A stretch of 64,000 bases of DNA from Entophlyctis helioformis (taxonomy: Eukaryota; Chytridiomycota; Chytridiomycetes; Chytridiales; Chytriomycetaceae). Positions within the stretch are counted from its first letter, which is position 1; every line of letters begins with the position of its first letter. The translations under genes and the position numbers were made by a program. The notes beneath the pieces were generated by a model. It made no database searches, was not told where the DNA came from, and saw only the letters and a program-made list of their open reading frames with translations. The stretch covers positions 45,984 through 109,983 of the forward strand of contig JAHLKH010000084.1 of the NCBI GenBank assembly GCA_025526915.1, in the 5' to 3' direction. Shown in pieces: positions 35,629-45,994 of the stretch.

Positions 35629-36372
35629 ATGCTCAACGTTGGATTAAGAGCAGTTGGCGGCCTGCGAGGCGTGCGGCCCGCCGTCGCAAGCGCCGTGGGC
35701 AGGGGCCAGCGAGCGCAGCTGCACTTTGTGCCGCCGGTGCTGGAGCTGCCGACGCCGCAGAGCATCCGCGCCGGGCTGGCACCCAGGGCCCGCGAGCTGG
35801 TCGCCGGGCATCCGTCGCTGATCAACGTGCCGGTGCAGTGGGGCGAGCAGGACACGTTTGGCCACCTCAACAACGTCGCCTACATGCGCTACTTTGAGTC
35901 GGCCCGTAAGTAGCCTCGTGCATGCCACGACCGCACTCACGGCCGCACACACGGCCGCACTGTGGCTGCTGATCGCTGATCGCTCGTCCCCTTCCGACGC
36001 ATGGCTTCCAACACACAAGGCCTGGCGTACTTTGACCAGGTGCTCAAGCCCTTCCTGCCGCAGCAGGCATACCACGGCTTCATCAACGGCACGGGCATTG
36101 GGCCGATCGTCAAGTCCGTGTCGGTCACGTACCGAGCCCCCGTGTGGTACCCCGACATCATCACCGTCGCCACCCGCGTGCCGCCAGAGTCGCTCAAACG
36201 CGACCGCTTCACGCAGACGTTTGTGATGGTGTCGCACGCGCAGCAGCGTGTGGTTGCAGACGGCGATGCCGTCATTGTGCTGTACGACTACGCCAAGGGC
36301 GCCAAGACGGATGTCCCAGAAGCCCTCCTGGCCGCCTACCACGCCGGCGAGGCTGCGCAGCTGGCCCTGTGA
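35629..36372 (+). CDS. Acyl-CoA thioesterase-like hot-dog (4HBT) protein
   Basis: Two exons are inferred, 35629-35905 and 36020-36372, 209 aa. The N-terminus MLNVGLRAVGGLRGVRPAV is basic and amphipathic, suggesting mitochondrial import. The hot-dog core begins VQWGEQDTFGHLNNVAYMRY and FESARLAYFDQ. This is the 4HBT-family signature, in which the acidic residue in the D-x-x-G-H-(L/V)-N-N region acts in thioester hydrolysis. The central helix and strands follow (GPIVKSVSVTYRAPVWYPD, then FVMVSHAQQRVVADGDAVIV). Such proteins hydrolyse acyl-CoA or related thioesters, but the substrate is unknown. The acceptor ACACAAG at 36019 restores ARLAYFD. Pairing with GSTK through an 18-bp shared start region hints at co-regulation in organelle lipid or detoxification metabolism, which is inference. 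Confidence 0.85.
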
Positions 36373-36471
36373 GCGCCGGCTTCGATCTGCTCATAAAGAA
36401 TCCGCTGCTTTTTTCTTTTTGTCGTTGAACGTTCACGCACGTCCACGCACAAGCACAGCACAACATATCAG

Positions 36472-38457
36472 ATGGCCAAGGCTGGTGCAAAGAAGACTGC
36501 GGCTGCGGCTGGTGAGGCGATACAGGCGTGTGCTGGAGTGCCTGTGCATGCGGCCGTGTGCGGCACCGCACGGCATGGCACGGCACGGCACGGCGATGCA
36601 GCAACTGACCCGCTGCCATGGCAACGACGGCGTGCCGACCACAACACAACACGACACGACACGACCGGCCGTGAACGCAGCAGCTCCGGCGAAGAAGGCG
36701 CCGGCGACCGCTGCCGCCAAGAAGGACAAGGCCGACAAGCCTGCTGCCAAGGCGGCTGCCCCCGCATCGCCTGGCAGAACGACCCGCGCTGCGACCGCTG
36801 CTGCGACGGCCGCCTCTGCCGCCTCTGCCGCATCGCCCAAGGCCAAGCCGGCTGCCAAGGACACCAAGGCAAAAAAGACGGCGGCTGCTGCTGCTCCAAA
36901 GGCTGCTGCTCCTGCATCTCCCAAGGCCGCCGCTCCCGCCAAGGAGGCCAAGACCGCCGCATCGCCCAAAAAGGCTGCACCTGCCAAGAAGGCCGCTCCG
37001 GCCGGCAAGGTTGCCAAGAAGACGGCTCCCGTTGCTGCATCTCCCGTCAAGCCATCGGCCAAGAAGGCTGAGGCTGCCAAGGCGGCTGTCGCCAAGATCC
37101 AGAAGCCTGCTGCTGCTGCTGCTGCTGCTGCTGCCAAGGCCGAGAAGCCTGTTGCTGCCAAGAAGGACGCGAAGAAGGACGCGAAGAAGGAGACCAAGAA
37201 GGCTCCCGCGAAGCAGCAGCCAAAGAAGCAGGCAAAGGGCAAGGCTGCTGCTGCTGCTGCCAAGAAGGACGAGGACGAGGACGAGGATGAGGACGATGGC
37301 ATCAAGGTCATTATGCCCGACGAGGCGTCTGACGACGAGGACGCGCAGGAGGCACAGCTTGCTGCGATTGTTGACGAGGACGAAGAGTCCGAGGGCGAGG
37401 CATTTGACGAGGATGAGATTGACGAGGAGGCGCTGCTTGCTGGTCTCGACAGCAGCGAGGGCGAGGACAGCTCTGACGACGAGGAGGCGCCTTCCAAGGG
37501 CAAGGCCGCGGCTGCCAAGACTGCTGCCAAGGGCGGCGACAGCAAGAAGACGGCAGAAGCAGCAGACCAGGGCACCGGCCGCGACGAGTTCAAGGAGGGC
37601 GAGTCGGTCGTGCTTCTGGCCGATAGCGACGAGCAGATCAAAAAGGCCATCAAGCGCGCCAAGGGCACCAAGGGTGCTGCTGCGTCGACGCCTGCGAGCC
37701 TGACGCCGGGTGTTGTGTTCCTTGGACGCATCCCCCACGGTTTCTACGAGAAGGAGATGATGGAGTACTTTTCCCAGTTTGGCAAGGTGTCGCGTCTCAG
37801 ACTATCGCGCAGCAAGAAGGTCTGTCCATGCATGCCGACTGTGCTGACGAGGCGGATGGCGGCCAGCTGACATGTGAACAACAATCATGGCGATGGCGGC
37901 GTCCATGTGCAGACGGGCAACTCGAAGCACTACGCGTTCATCGAGTTTGCGGATGGCGAGGTGGCCGAGATTGTTGCCGAGACCATGAACAACTACCTCA
38001 TGTTCAACCACATTCTCAAGTGCAAGGTCGTGCCGGCCGCGCAGCTGCACCCGGACACGTTCAAGAACTGGGACCGCAAGTTCAAGAAGATCCCGTGGAA
38101 CAAGATCCAGAGACTCAAGCAGAACGCTGTGAGTGGCGCGACGTTGCAGTGCCCGATCGTTGTGGGTTGTCTGTGAGCATGCGACTGACGCAATCATGGC
38201 ATCACCAGCCCAAGACGCCTGAGCAGCACAAGGCCAATATCAAGCGTCTGGTCAAGGCGGACAACAAGAAGCGCAAGCAGCTCGCCGACGCGGGCATTGA
38301 CTACGAGTTTGAGGGCTACGGCACGATTGAGACGGCCAAGGAGGCAGCGTCGCCAGCCAAGAAGCCCAAGACGGAAGCCAAGAAGGAGGCCAAGAAGGAG
38401 ACCAAGAAGGAGACCAAGAAAGAGACCAAGAAGGAGACCAAGAAGGGAGCCAAGTAA
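36472..38457 (+). CDS. NOP15: Nucleolar RNA-binding protein NOP15/NIFK with histone H1-like tail
   Basis: Four exons are inferred, 36472-36511, 36681-37819, 37913-38128 and 38209-38457, 547 aa. The first 280 residues are Lys/Ala/Pro-rich (AAPAKKAP and SPKKAAPAKKA repeats) like histone H1. Two acidic Asp/Glu clusters follow. An RRM reads GVVFLGRIPHGFYEKEMMEY, then FSQFGKVSRLRLSRSKKTG, then SKHYAFIEFADGEVAEIVAE, and ends TMNNYLMFNHILKCKVVP. This is nearly diagnostic for Nop15p/NIFK. The C-terminus is KETKKETKK repeats. Nop15 is needed for pre-60S maturation at ITS2 and for cytokinesis in yeast. NIFK binds the Ki-67 FHA domain in animals. The N-terminal extension is much longer than in yeast Nop15 (220 aa) and could be misjudged only if an intron were missed, but phase is continuous. 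Confidence 0.92.
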
Positions 38458-38763
38458 ATGCGCGTCGGCGGTGGTGGTGGTCGTGGTGGTCGTGGCCGTA
38501 GTCGTGGCGGTAATGCAGGTGGTGGCCAGACGCAGATGCGAATGCGCAGGCAGATCCAAAGTCGGCTTGCAGGCGGTGTCTGGTGGAATGAAGCGACGCT
38601 TGGTGGCGACTATAAGTCTCGCCGTTTTACAGAGCGCAGGCGAGTGGCGATCCAAAGCCGCACGGCCGCACGCACGGCCGCTGCACGCACACGGGCCGCG
38701 CTGACTCACGCTGACGGGCGCTTGCCCCCACAACGCACAACGCACACGCATCGCCTGCACGCA

Positions 38764-40692
38764 ATGAGATCGTCGTTTGGCTTCAGCTTCACGGCCGGCT
38801 GCTCCCGTCGCCAGGCCGCTGCCGCCGCCGCCCTGTTCGGCCACTCGGCCCCGTGCGCCCACTCCAGCTCCTTTGGCGCCGCATACAGCCTGCCCCGCTC
38901 CTCGGCCGCCAACGCCGCCAACGCCGCCGCCCGCCTGTTCGGCTCCTCGCCGTCTGCAAATGTTCCGGCCAGCGATGCGTCTGCTCCATCGTCGTCGTCG
39001 TCTGCCCGCCCGTCGTTTGCTGCCCGTGCACGCCTGCCCACAGCCGCCCAGCTCAGCTCGTTTGAGAAGGAATGGCGCAAGACCTTTTCGCCCGCCGCCT
39101 CGGCCTCGGCCGCCCTCAAGACGGCCGGCGTCGCGGCCTTTGCGACCACGTCCGCTGCCTCGCTGTCATCGTCGTCGTCGTCGTCGGCTGGCATGAATGC
39201 GTTTTTCGCTGCGTCTGGCGCCACGGCCAATCCCGCTGGTGCCAACTCGCCGTTCAACGCCTCGGCATCGTCGTCGGCCCCTGCGTCCCAGTCGTCGGCC
39301 GGCATCGCCTCCGCCACGTCGTCGTCGTCATCAACAGGCGCCAAGAGCATGTCCACGGCCGCCGGCGCCACGTCCGGCGTTGCCGCGAGCGGCGAAGGCG
39401 AGGCTGACGATGCGGATAGTCGAAAGCGACAATCGCAGTCGTCATCGTCATCGTCGTCCGATAGCCTGGCAGCGAACCGCCCGATCGTGGGCTACTGGTA
39501 CCTGTTCTCGAGTGCCCTCGTGTTTGGCATTGTTGTGCTCGGCGGCCTGACGCGTCTCACTGAGAGCGGTCTGTCGATTGTCGAGTGGAATGTCATCAAG
39601 GGCATGAAGCCGCCGCGCTCGCAGCAGGAATGGGAAGATGAATTCAACAAGTACAAGCAGTTCCCCGAGTACAAGCTGTAAGGAGCATCCTTGTCCTTTT
39701 GGATGGCTTTGGTTTTCTGCCGATTGGCCATGGATTAGACTGGGCTGACTGGCATGTGTTCATGTATGGGCGAATGCGGTCATAGGCTGAACCACAACAT
39801 CACGCTTGACGAGTTCAAGTTCATCTTCTACATGGAGTGGGCCCACCGCATGCTGGGCCGCTTTATCGGCCTCTCGTTTGTCATTCCCGGTGCCTACTTT
39901 GCGTACAAGGGCTTCATGACGCCGTCCATCCAGAAGCGATCGCTTGTTGTGGCCACGCTCATTGGCGGCCAGGGCGTGCTCGGCTGGTTCATGGTCAAGA
40001 GCGGTCTCTCGGACGAGCTCCTCGAGAAGCCGTTTGCCACGCCGCGTGTCAGCCACTACTGGCTCACGGCCCACCTCACGTCGGCCTTTGTCATCTACTC
40101 GATCATGTTCTACACGGGCGTGAGCATCGTCCGCGCGACATGGACCCGCAATGCCGCTGCTGCGTTCAAGCCGCTGGTCAGTGATGCGCTCAAGTCCCTC
40201 CGCAGCTTCCGCAAGTACACGCATTACACAGCTGGCCTGATTTTCCTGACGGCCATGTCGGGTGCGCTCGTGGCTGGTCTCGACGCCGGACTCATCTACA
40301 ACGAGTTCCCGTACATGGGCAACGGCATCATCCCAGAAGACTTTTGGTCGCTGTCGACGCTGACGGACCGCAACCCGCAGCCCATCTCGGCGTTCCGCAA
40401 CGTGCTCGAGAACCCCGTGGCTGTGCAGTTCAACCACCGACTGCTGGCGTGCACGACCTTTACGGTCATCTCCGCACTGTGGGTCTACTCGCGCCGTCTG
40501 CCGCTGCCGGGTGCATCGCGTATTGCTGCCAATGCGGTCATGGCCGTCGCTGTGGCCCAGGTCACGCTCGGCATCTCCACGCTGCTGTATCTGGTTCCCG
40601 TGCCGCTGGCTGCTGCCCACCAGGCCGGCTCGCTCACTCTGCTAACCACGTCCTTGTGGCTCATGCACACCCTGCGTGTGATCCCCAAGTAA
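38764..40692 (+). CDS. COX15: Heme A synthase COX15, mitochondrial
   Basis: Two exons are inferred, 38764-39677 and 39786-40692, 606 aa. The join restores [19 protein letters not shown]. Eight transmembrane helices carry the COX15 markers: [66 protein letters not shown] and [12 protein letters not shown], followed by [31 protein letters not shown] and LAAAHQAG. The conserved histidines that bind heme are present. COX15 oxidises the heme O methyl group to make heme A for cytochrome c oxidase in the inner mitochondrial membrane. The N-terminal 235 residues are Ser/Ala-rich low complexity after a basic presequence ([17 protein letters not shown]) and are far longer than in yeast (486 aa in total). 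An AATAAA lies 75 bp downstream. Confidence 0.95.
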
Positions 40693-40766
40693 AAACCGCC
40701 CTGTGTCGTCCTTTTCCCTCCCAAATGCCACACAGTATCCCGTTCTGCCCTGGATGCAACGGCTCG

Positions 40767-40772
40767 AATAAA
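40767..40772 (+). terminator. Candidate poly(A) signal of COX15
   Basis: AATAAA occurs in the 125-bp gap between the convergent COX15 and RIX7 genes, on the COX15 coding strand. Confidence 0.45.
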
Positions 40773-40817
40773 CAAGCGGGCTGTATTCCGGTGCGACGAT
40801 ACCCAGCACAATGGTCG

Positions 40818-43800
40818 CTACGCATCCAATGGCGCAGCGTCAGAAGCCGCCGGTGCACTGTCGGCTGGCCCGGTAGCCGCTGACCCGAACTTGACCTTGA
40901 GCAGCTCATACTTGCGGCGGTCCTGTACCACGCCAGCACCCACGATCGAGTCAGTCAGTCAGTCAGTCAGTCAGTCAGTCAGTCAGTCCCATCACTCGGT
41001 CAACGACGCGCATCAACCAAGCACGAACCTTGCGGTTGACAGATGGCGTGACCTTGGTAAATGCCGGTCTCGAAATGTCTGGGCTCCACAAAGATCTGCG
41101 GCTGCGTCTCGGCCGCCCCTCCAGAAGCAGCAGCAGCTGCAGCCGTAGCGTCGGCAACCGATCCCGCCGCGCCACTGACATAAAACGCTTCACGCAGCGC
41201 CGACACGGCCGCCTCGCGCACGAGCGACGCCAGGTCAGCGCCCGAGAAGCCGTCGGCCTTTTCATGGCGCGCGACAGCATCCAAGTCGACGCTCGCCGAC
41301 AAGGGCGTCTTGCGCGTCATGGTCACCAAGATATCGCGGCGCTCCGCCGCATTGGGCAGGTCGACGTAGAGCGTCTTGTCGAGCCGACCCGGCCGCAGCA
41401 TGGCGGGATCAATCATGTCGGGGCGGTTGGTGGCGGCAATGACGTACACCTGGCGGCGGCCCGACATGCCGTCCATCTCGGTGAGGAGCGTGTTGACGAG
41501 CCGCGACGATGACTGCGACTCGGCCTCGTTGGAGCGCGACGGGCAGAGGGCGTCGAGCTCGTCGAAGAATATGACGCACGGACTCGAGGCTTGTGCACGC
41601 TGGAACACCATGCGCACCGCTCGCTCGCTCTCGCCGACATACTGTTTGTTTGTACGCGTGCATAGACCATGCCAGACAGCGCGTGTTAGTGCCACATCAA
41701 ACACAACCTCCCAAAACGGGCCAGCTGTGTGTACCTTGTTGAGAAGCTCGGGACCCTTGACGGAAATAAAGTTGCAGTGCGACTCGTTGGCGACTGCCTT
41801 GGCCAGCAGGGTTTTGCCACATCCGGGCGGCCCGTAGAGGAGCACGCCCATTGGCGACGTGATGCCGACGCGCACAAAGAACTCGGGGTGGCGGATCGGC
41901 TCGACCACCGCCATGCGGAGCTCGTCGCGCACACTGCCGAGCGCGCCGATATCCTCCCAGCTGACGCCCGGCACCGTGGCGAATCCCTCGCGCTTGGACG
42001 ACGGCTGCACCTTTTTGAGCGCCTCGACGAAATCGTCAAACACGATGCAGAGCGGCTCGAGCTCCTCGGTCGTCAGCTGGTCGGGCCGTGCCGACAGAAA
42101 GTCTCCAATCGATGCCTGGCTAGGTGTGGCGGTAAGCAGCTTCTCGATGCCATGGGCGACTGTCGCAACAGCCGACGATGCACCAGCATCTGCCGGTTCG
42201 TCATCGACTGCCATATCGCTGTCCTCGTTGTCGGCAGCACGCGTGTCCAGGACTGCCAGCGGCGTCTTGGCAGGAAACTCGACCGACTCAAAGATGCGCT
42301 TGACGGCAATCATGCCAGCCTCGGCCGTGAGGGCATTGAGATCCGCACCCACATAGCCGGGCGTCAGGCGTGCCAGTTCGCCAAATTGAAGCCGCCCTCC
42401 ATGCGCAGCCTGAGCGACAGTTTCTCGAGGATGCGCTTGCGTGCGGGCTCGTCGGGCACACCGATGCTGATCTCGCGGTCGAAGCGGCCAGCACGACGCA
42501 GGGCCGCGTCAAGAGAGTCGGGCCGGTTGGTCGCGCCAATGATGATGACGGGCTTGTAGTCGGTTTTGGCGGGCGAGACGTCGTCCATGCACGTGAGCAG
42601 CTGCGCAACGATGCGGCGCTCCATCTCGCGTTGGGCCGTCTCGCGCTTTGGTGTGATGGCGTCGATCTCGTCGATGAACAGGATGCACGGTGCAAGCTCC
42701 TTGGCCTCGTCAAACACTTCGCGGATCTTCTTTTCAGACTCGCCGGACATGCCCGAGACGACCACTGGCGCAGCAATGCTGATGAAGGGAACGCCTGCTT
42801 CCTATTGGCACGGACTGGGTGTCAGCGTCTATCTGCTACGCATGCAGGACGGTGCGGATGAGGCTTACTCCTGCAATCGCGTGGGCGAGCATGGTCTTGC
42901 CGCATCCAGGCGGGCCATGAAGCAAGATGCCGCGCGGCGGATCAATGCCAAGGTGGCGGTAGATCTCTGGGTGCTTCAGCGGCATTGCAACCAGCTGCAG
43001 CACATCTTCCGCGATGCTGTCCATGCCGCCCAGATCCGACAGACGCGCAGTCGGTGTTGGCCACTTGTAATCCACTGTCGGTTTGCGTTCAAGAGCGATC
43101 GGATCGCTGTCAGCAACCGCGTGGCCAGCATAGCCATAGACCAGCGCAGGCTACTCTCACCCGCCACCTTGGTGCGCTTGGTTTCGGAGCGAGGGGTTGC
43201 TGCGTTGCCCGTTGAACTGCTGCTCTTTTGCTTGCGTTTGAGCGGCCGTGCTGCCGATCGCCCGTCGTCTTCGGTCCCGCCGTTGGCTGCACCGGCAGCA
43301 TCGGCAGAGTCAGCAGCGTCCGTCGATGTGTTTTCAGGTTGGCCAGCTGCTGTTGCTGCTGCTGCTGCTGCACTGTCCGCATTGGCGAGTGGATCTTGCT
43401 GCTTCTTTTGGTAAATGCCCAGCAGCGATCTGTTCATCGAGTTGGTGTCCTGCTCAGCCCATCAAGTCAGCAAGCCGGCAGCGGATGCCATGCGATCGAC
43501 CCTTGGATGGACGGCACAAGGAATGCCACATACCGGCACATCCACCAGCGTCACGCCAGGCTCGGCTTCCAATGCCGAGTCGTCGCTGTCGCCGTTCTCG
43601 TTGTCGTCGTCGTTGTCGTCCTTGTCCTGCGCTTTCAAGTAGCCAACCGCTGGATGCCGCCGGCAGTCAGCCGACCAGCCCGGCTCGCCAGACGCAGCCA
43701 AGACACGGCGCACTCACCGTTCTCGCAGCTCTGCCGAAGAGCCTTTTGGGGCTTGCGTCGCAGCGCCGCATCGACCCGCATGGCATACTGCACAATGGCA

Positions 43801-43940
43801 TCCACGTCCCACTTGGCCCGTGCATCCACATGGCCGGCGCCTTTGTTGGCGGCAGCCTCGATGGTCGCCTGGTACTGGCGGACGAGCTGCATAAAGTGCC
43901 TGTCCTGGCTCGACTGCAGCGTGTTGCGCTTACGGGCCAT
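40818..43940 (-). CDS. RIX7: Ribosome-biogenesis AAA ATPase RIX7/NVL, with two apparent frameshifts
   Basis: Seven exons are inferred, 43940-43718, 43649-43534, 43449-43161, 43074-42869, 42801-41735, 41641-41029 and 40922-40818, about 872 aa after correction. An N-terminal helical domain (MARKRNTLQ onwards), an acidic linker, [12 protein letters not shown] and a basic stretch precede two AAA modules. D1 has [27 protein letters not shown] and [11 protein letters not shown]2 has [42 protein letters not shown] and [15 protein letters not shown]. The C-terminus reads HFETGIY, then [17 protein letters not shown]. Rix7/NVL strips the Nsa1 assembly factor from pre-60S particles in the nucleolus. Exon 5 is one base short near 42383-42388 (T3 where T4 would give [17 protein letters not shown]). 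Exon 6 is one base long near 41055. Both Walker sets are intact. Confidence 0.93.
40950..40987. repeat. (CAGT)n tetranucleotide array in last RIX7 intron
   Basis: About nine AGTC/CAGT units lie inside the last intron of the RIX7 gene (41028-40923). This is a simple microsatellite, not a CRISPR or satellite array. Confidence 0.95.
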
Positions 43941-44074
43941 CTGCCTCGTGAGTGTCGGTTAGCATGGCTGGCGGGTGCAGGCATCGGCATTGTCGTCGTC
44001 GTCGTCGGCATCGTGCTCGCTCCCACATTCGATGTATTTTGCAGAACAAAAAAAACGCGTTGGAAGTGGCCGGC

Positions 44075-45143
44075 CTAGTGGTAGCCATCGTCATCGTCCT
44101 GCTCGACAAAGGCGCCCCACTTGGAGGCTGCTGCTGCTGCTGCTGCTGCAGTCGTGCTGTTGATCGCCTGCGTCTTGGGCTGCAATCGCTGCTGGTGTGC
44201 ACGCCGTGTCTCGGCTGGCGTCGCCCACTCCGGGCTGTGCCGTGCTGCCAGTGTTTCTCGGTGCAATGCTGGTGCATCTGGATACACTCGGCCATCCTGA
44301 TGCTCCTGGCCGGCATGGCGCTTTGGCTGTCGCGGCTGCGTGGCATGTGCGTTGCTGTGCCGCATTGCTCGCTTGGCTGGCTGGCGGCCGGTCGCTCGGC
44401 GGGACGAGGATGCGTCTGGGATCACCCACGAGACGTGCTGCTCGATCTCGGACGGGTCGTCGCTGCGATGGGCGTCTGCCCCACCAGCGCGGCTGTCGTC
44501 CTGCTCCTCGGGCTCGACAAACAGGCTCCAGTCTGTCCGGGGATGCCGCGGTGCTGGCTGTGCGTGGCTCGCCGGCTGCTGGAGCGATCGAGCCTTGGAG
44601 AAGATGGGGGCGCGATGGCCAGGCGGCAGCGGAGGCTGGATGTCCGTGTCCCCTCCTACTGATGCCTCTGATGCCTCAGCTGCTTGTGCTGCAGCCGCAC
44701 TCACGGCCGTGTGGATCAGGACGGCCGCGGCCTGGTCGCGCTCGGCAGCCTGCATGGAGATCTGCTGCACGGCGGCTCTGCACTCTGCGGCGCTGTGCGA
44801 CTCGAACAGGACCTGCCGCGCACGGGACGGTGAGTTGCGGTGCACACACGCGGGTAAGGCGAGTAAGGCGGGCGAGGCGAGTAAGGCGAGTAAGGCGGGC
44901 GGGACCCACGCGCATGAGCGACTGCGTCTGGTTGCAGACCCGGCAAGTCCACTTGGCCGACTTCTTGGCCTGCAGCAGGGGGCGGGCGTGCGTGTGCGTG
45001 TGAGCGTGGGCTTGTAGGCGGGCTTGTAGGCTGGATGGCTTATAGGCAGGCAAGCAGCACACCACAGCACAGCAGCAGGCACCGACCTGCTGCACCTGCG
45101 GCAAGCGGCACTGGCAGCAGCGGACGGCCACAAAGCCCGGCAT
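44075..45143 (-). CDS. MRNIP: MRN complex-interacting protein (MRNIP) homologue
   Basis: Three exons are inferred, 45143-45087, 44969-44910 and 44812-44075, 284 aa. The N-terminus holds a four-cysteine zinc ribbon: VRCCQCRLPQVQQ, then KKSAKWTCRVCNQTQSLMR, then AAECRAAVQQISM. These match human MRNIP in spacing (CCSCRLFQ, KKSVKWTCKACG and DCRRHVQKLN). The C-terminus ends ASKWGAFVEQDDDDGYH, like the SKWAQFV and acidic FDDDV end of MRNIP. In animals MRNIP supports the MRE11-RAD50-NBS1 complex in the double-strand break response. The middle is disordered and rich in Gln, Arg and Ala. Exons 1 and 2 are small (57 and 60 nt). RCHY1 is divergent from it across 851 bp. The family is poorly studied in fungi, so the role is inferred from the motif. 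Confidence 0.8.
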
Positions 45144-45627
45144 GCGCGACGTTCGGACAAGATTGGGCGACGCTGCGCTGCGGCTCTTGAACGGCCTGTG
45201 TGCGTGTGTCTATGTAAGTGTGTGGGTCTGCGTCTATGTCTGCGAGCGATCGCTGCCCAAGGCCACGATGCCCACAGCCAAGCGAACCCACGAGCCTGAA
45301 ACACAAGTGTTGCTCTTACCCAAACGCAGCGAAAGTGTAAGTTCGAAGTCGCTGGTGATGCTACAGACGCACAGACAGACAGACGCATAGACAGCCGCAT
45401 GGACAGCCGCTGCCTACGCACGCAGGCACGCAAGGCAGGCAGCCCTGAGACACTCGCCTTTCCCGCAGACGCCTGCAAGTGTCCGCCGTGCCGTGCCGAG
45501 CAGCCCGCCATCAGCCAGCCAGCCCGCCAGCAGCCAGCCAGCCAGCAGCGGCTGTTACAGAATGACGTCGCCGCCGTTTCGGCCTGGTGACGACACCATC
45601 AACCACCATCAACCACCACCACCACCA

Positions 45628-45658
<31 letters not shown>

Positions 45659-45994
45659 TCAACGTGCGTACTGACCGGCCCGCTCTTTGCTCTGCCGCCT
45701 TTCTGCTGCTCTTTCCCGCATTCCTGTCTTCTCGACGCCTGCTCGACGCCTGCTCCTGGACATCTCGGCCCTTGCCTCGGTACGTCGGCTCGCATGCCCT
45801 TGCGCTTGTTGCCTGCCTGCTTGCTTGGCTGCCCGCACATGCGGCTGCTGCCCTGCAACTGCCCTGGCGGCGGCCCCCGCCTCTCCCGATCGGCATGCTG
45901 ACCTTCCACCCTTGCATGCCTTTCCATCCGACTTGCCTTCCGACTCTGGTCTCGCTCGCAGCCACCACTCAATCTCGACACACAACCTGACAGA
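45144..45994. other. MRNIP-RCHY1 divergent intergenic region
   Basis: This 851-bp region holds CCAG-type arrays (about 45520-45550 and 45636-45658) and pyrimidine-rich DNA. Directly before the RCHY1 ATG lies ACCTGACAG, which looks like a branch point plus acceptor, so a 5' UTR intron is possible. An upstream ATG at 45562 opens a Pro/His-rich frame with no recognisable similarity. No gene is called. Confidence 0.6.

Noticed and set aside
36433..37738. Long minus-strand frames opposite NOP15
   Set aside because: They are the mirror of a Lys/Ala-rich and Asp/Glu-rich coding region (Leu/Ser/Gly and Ala/Ser repeats) and have no independent motif. The plus strand carries a clear RRM.
40950..40987. 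Array of CAGT units that could be taken for a repeat-spacer array
   Set aside because: It is a pure tetranucleotide run with no spacers and lies inside a RIX7 intron. It is a microsatellite, not CRISPR.
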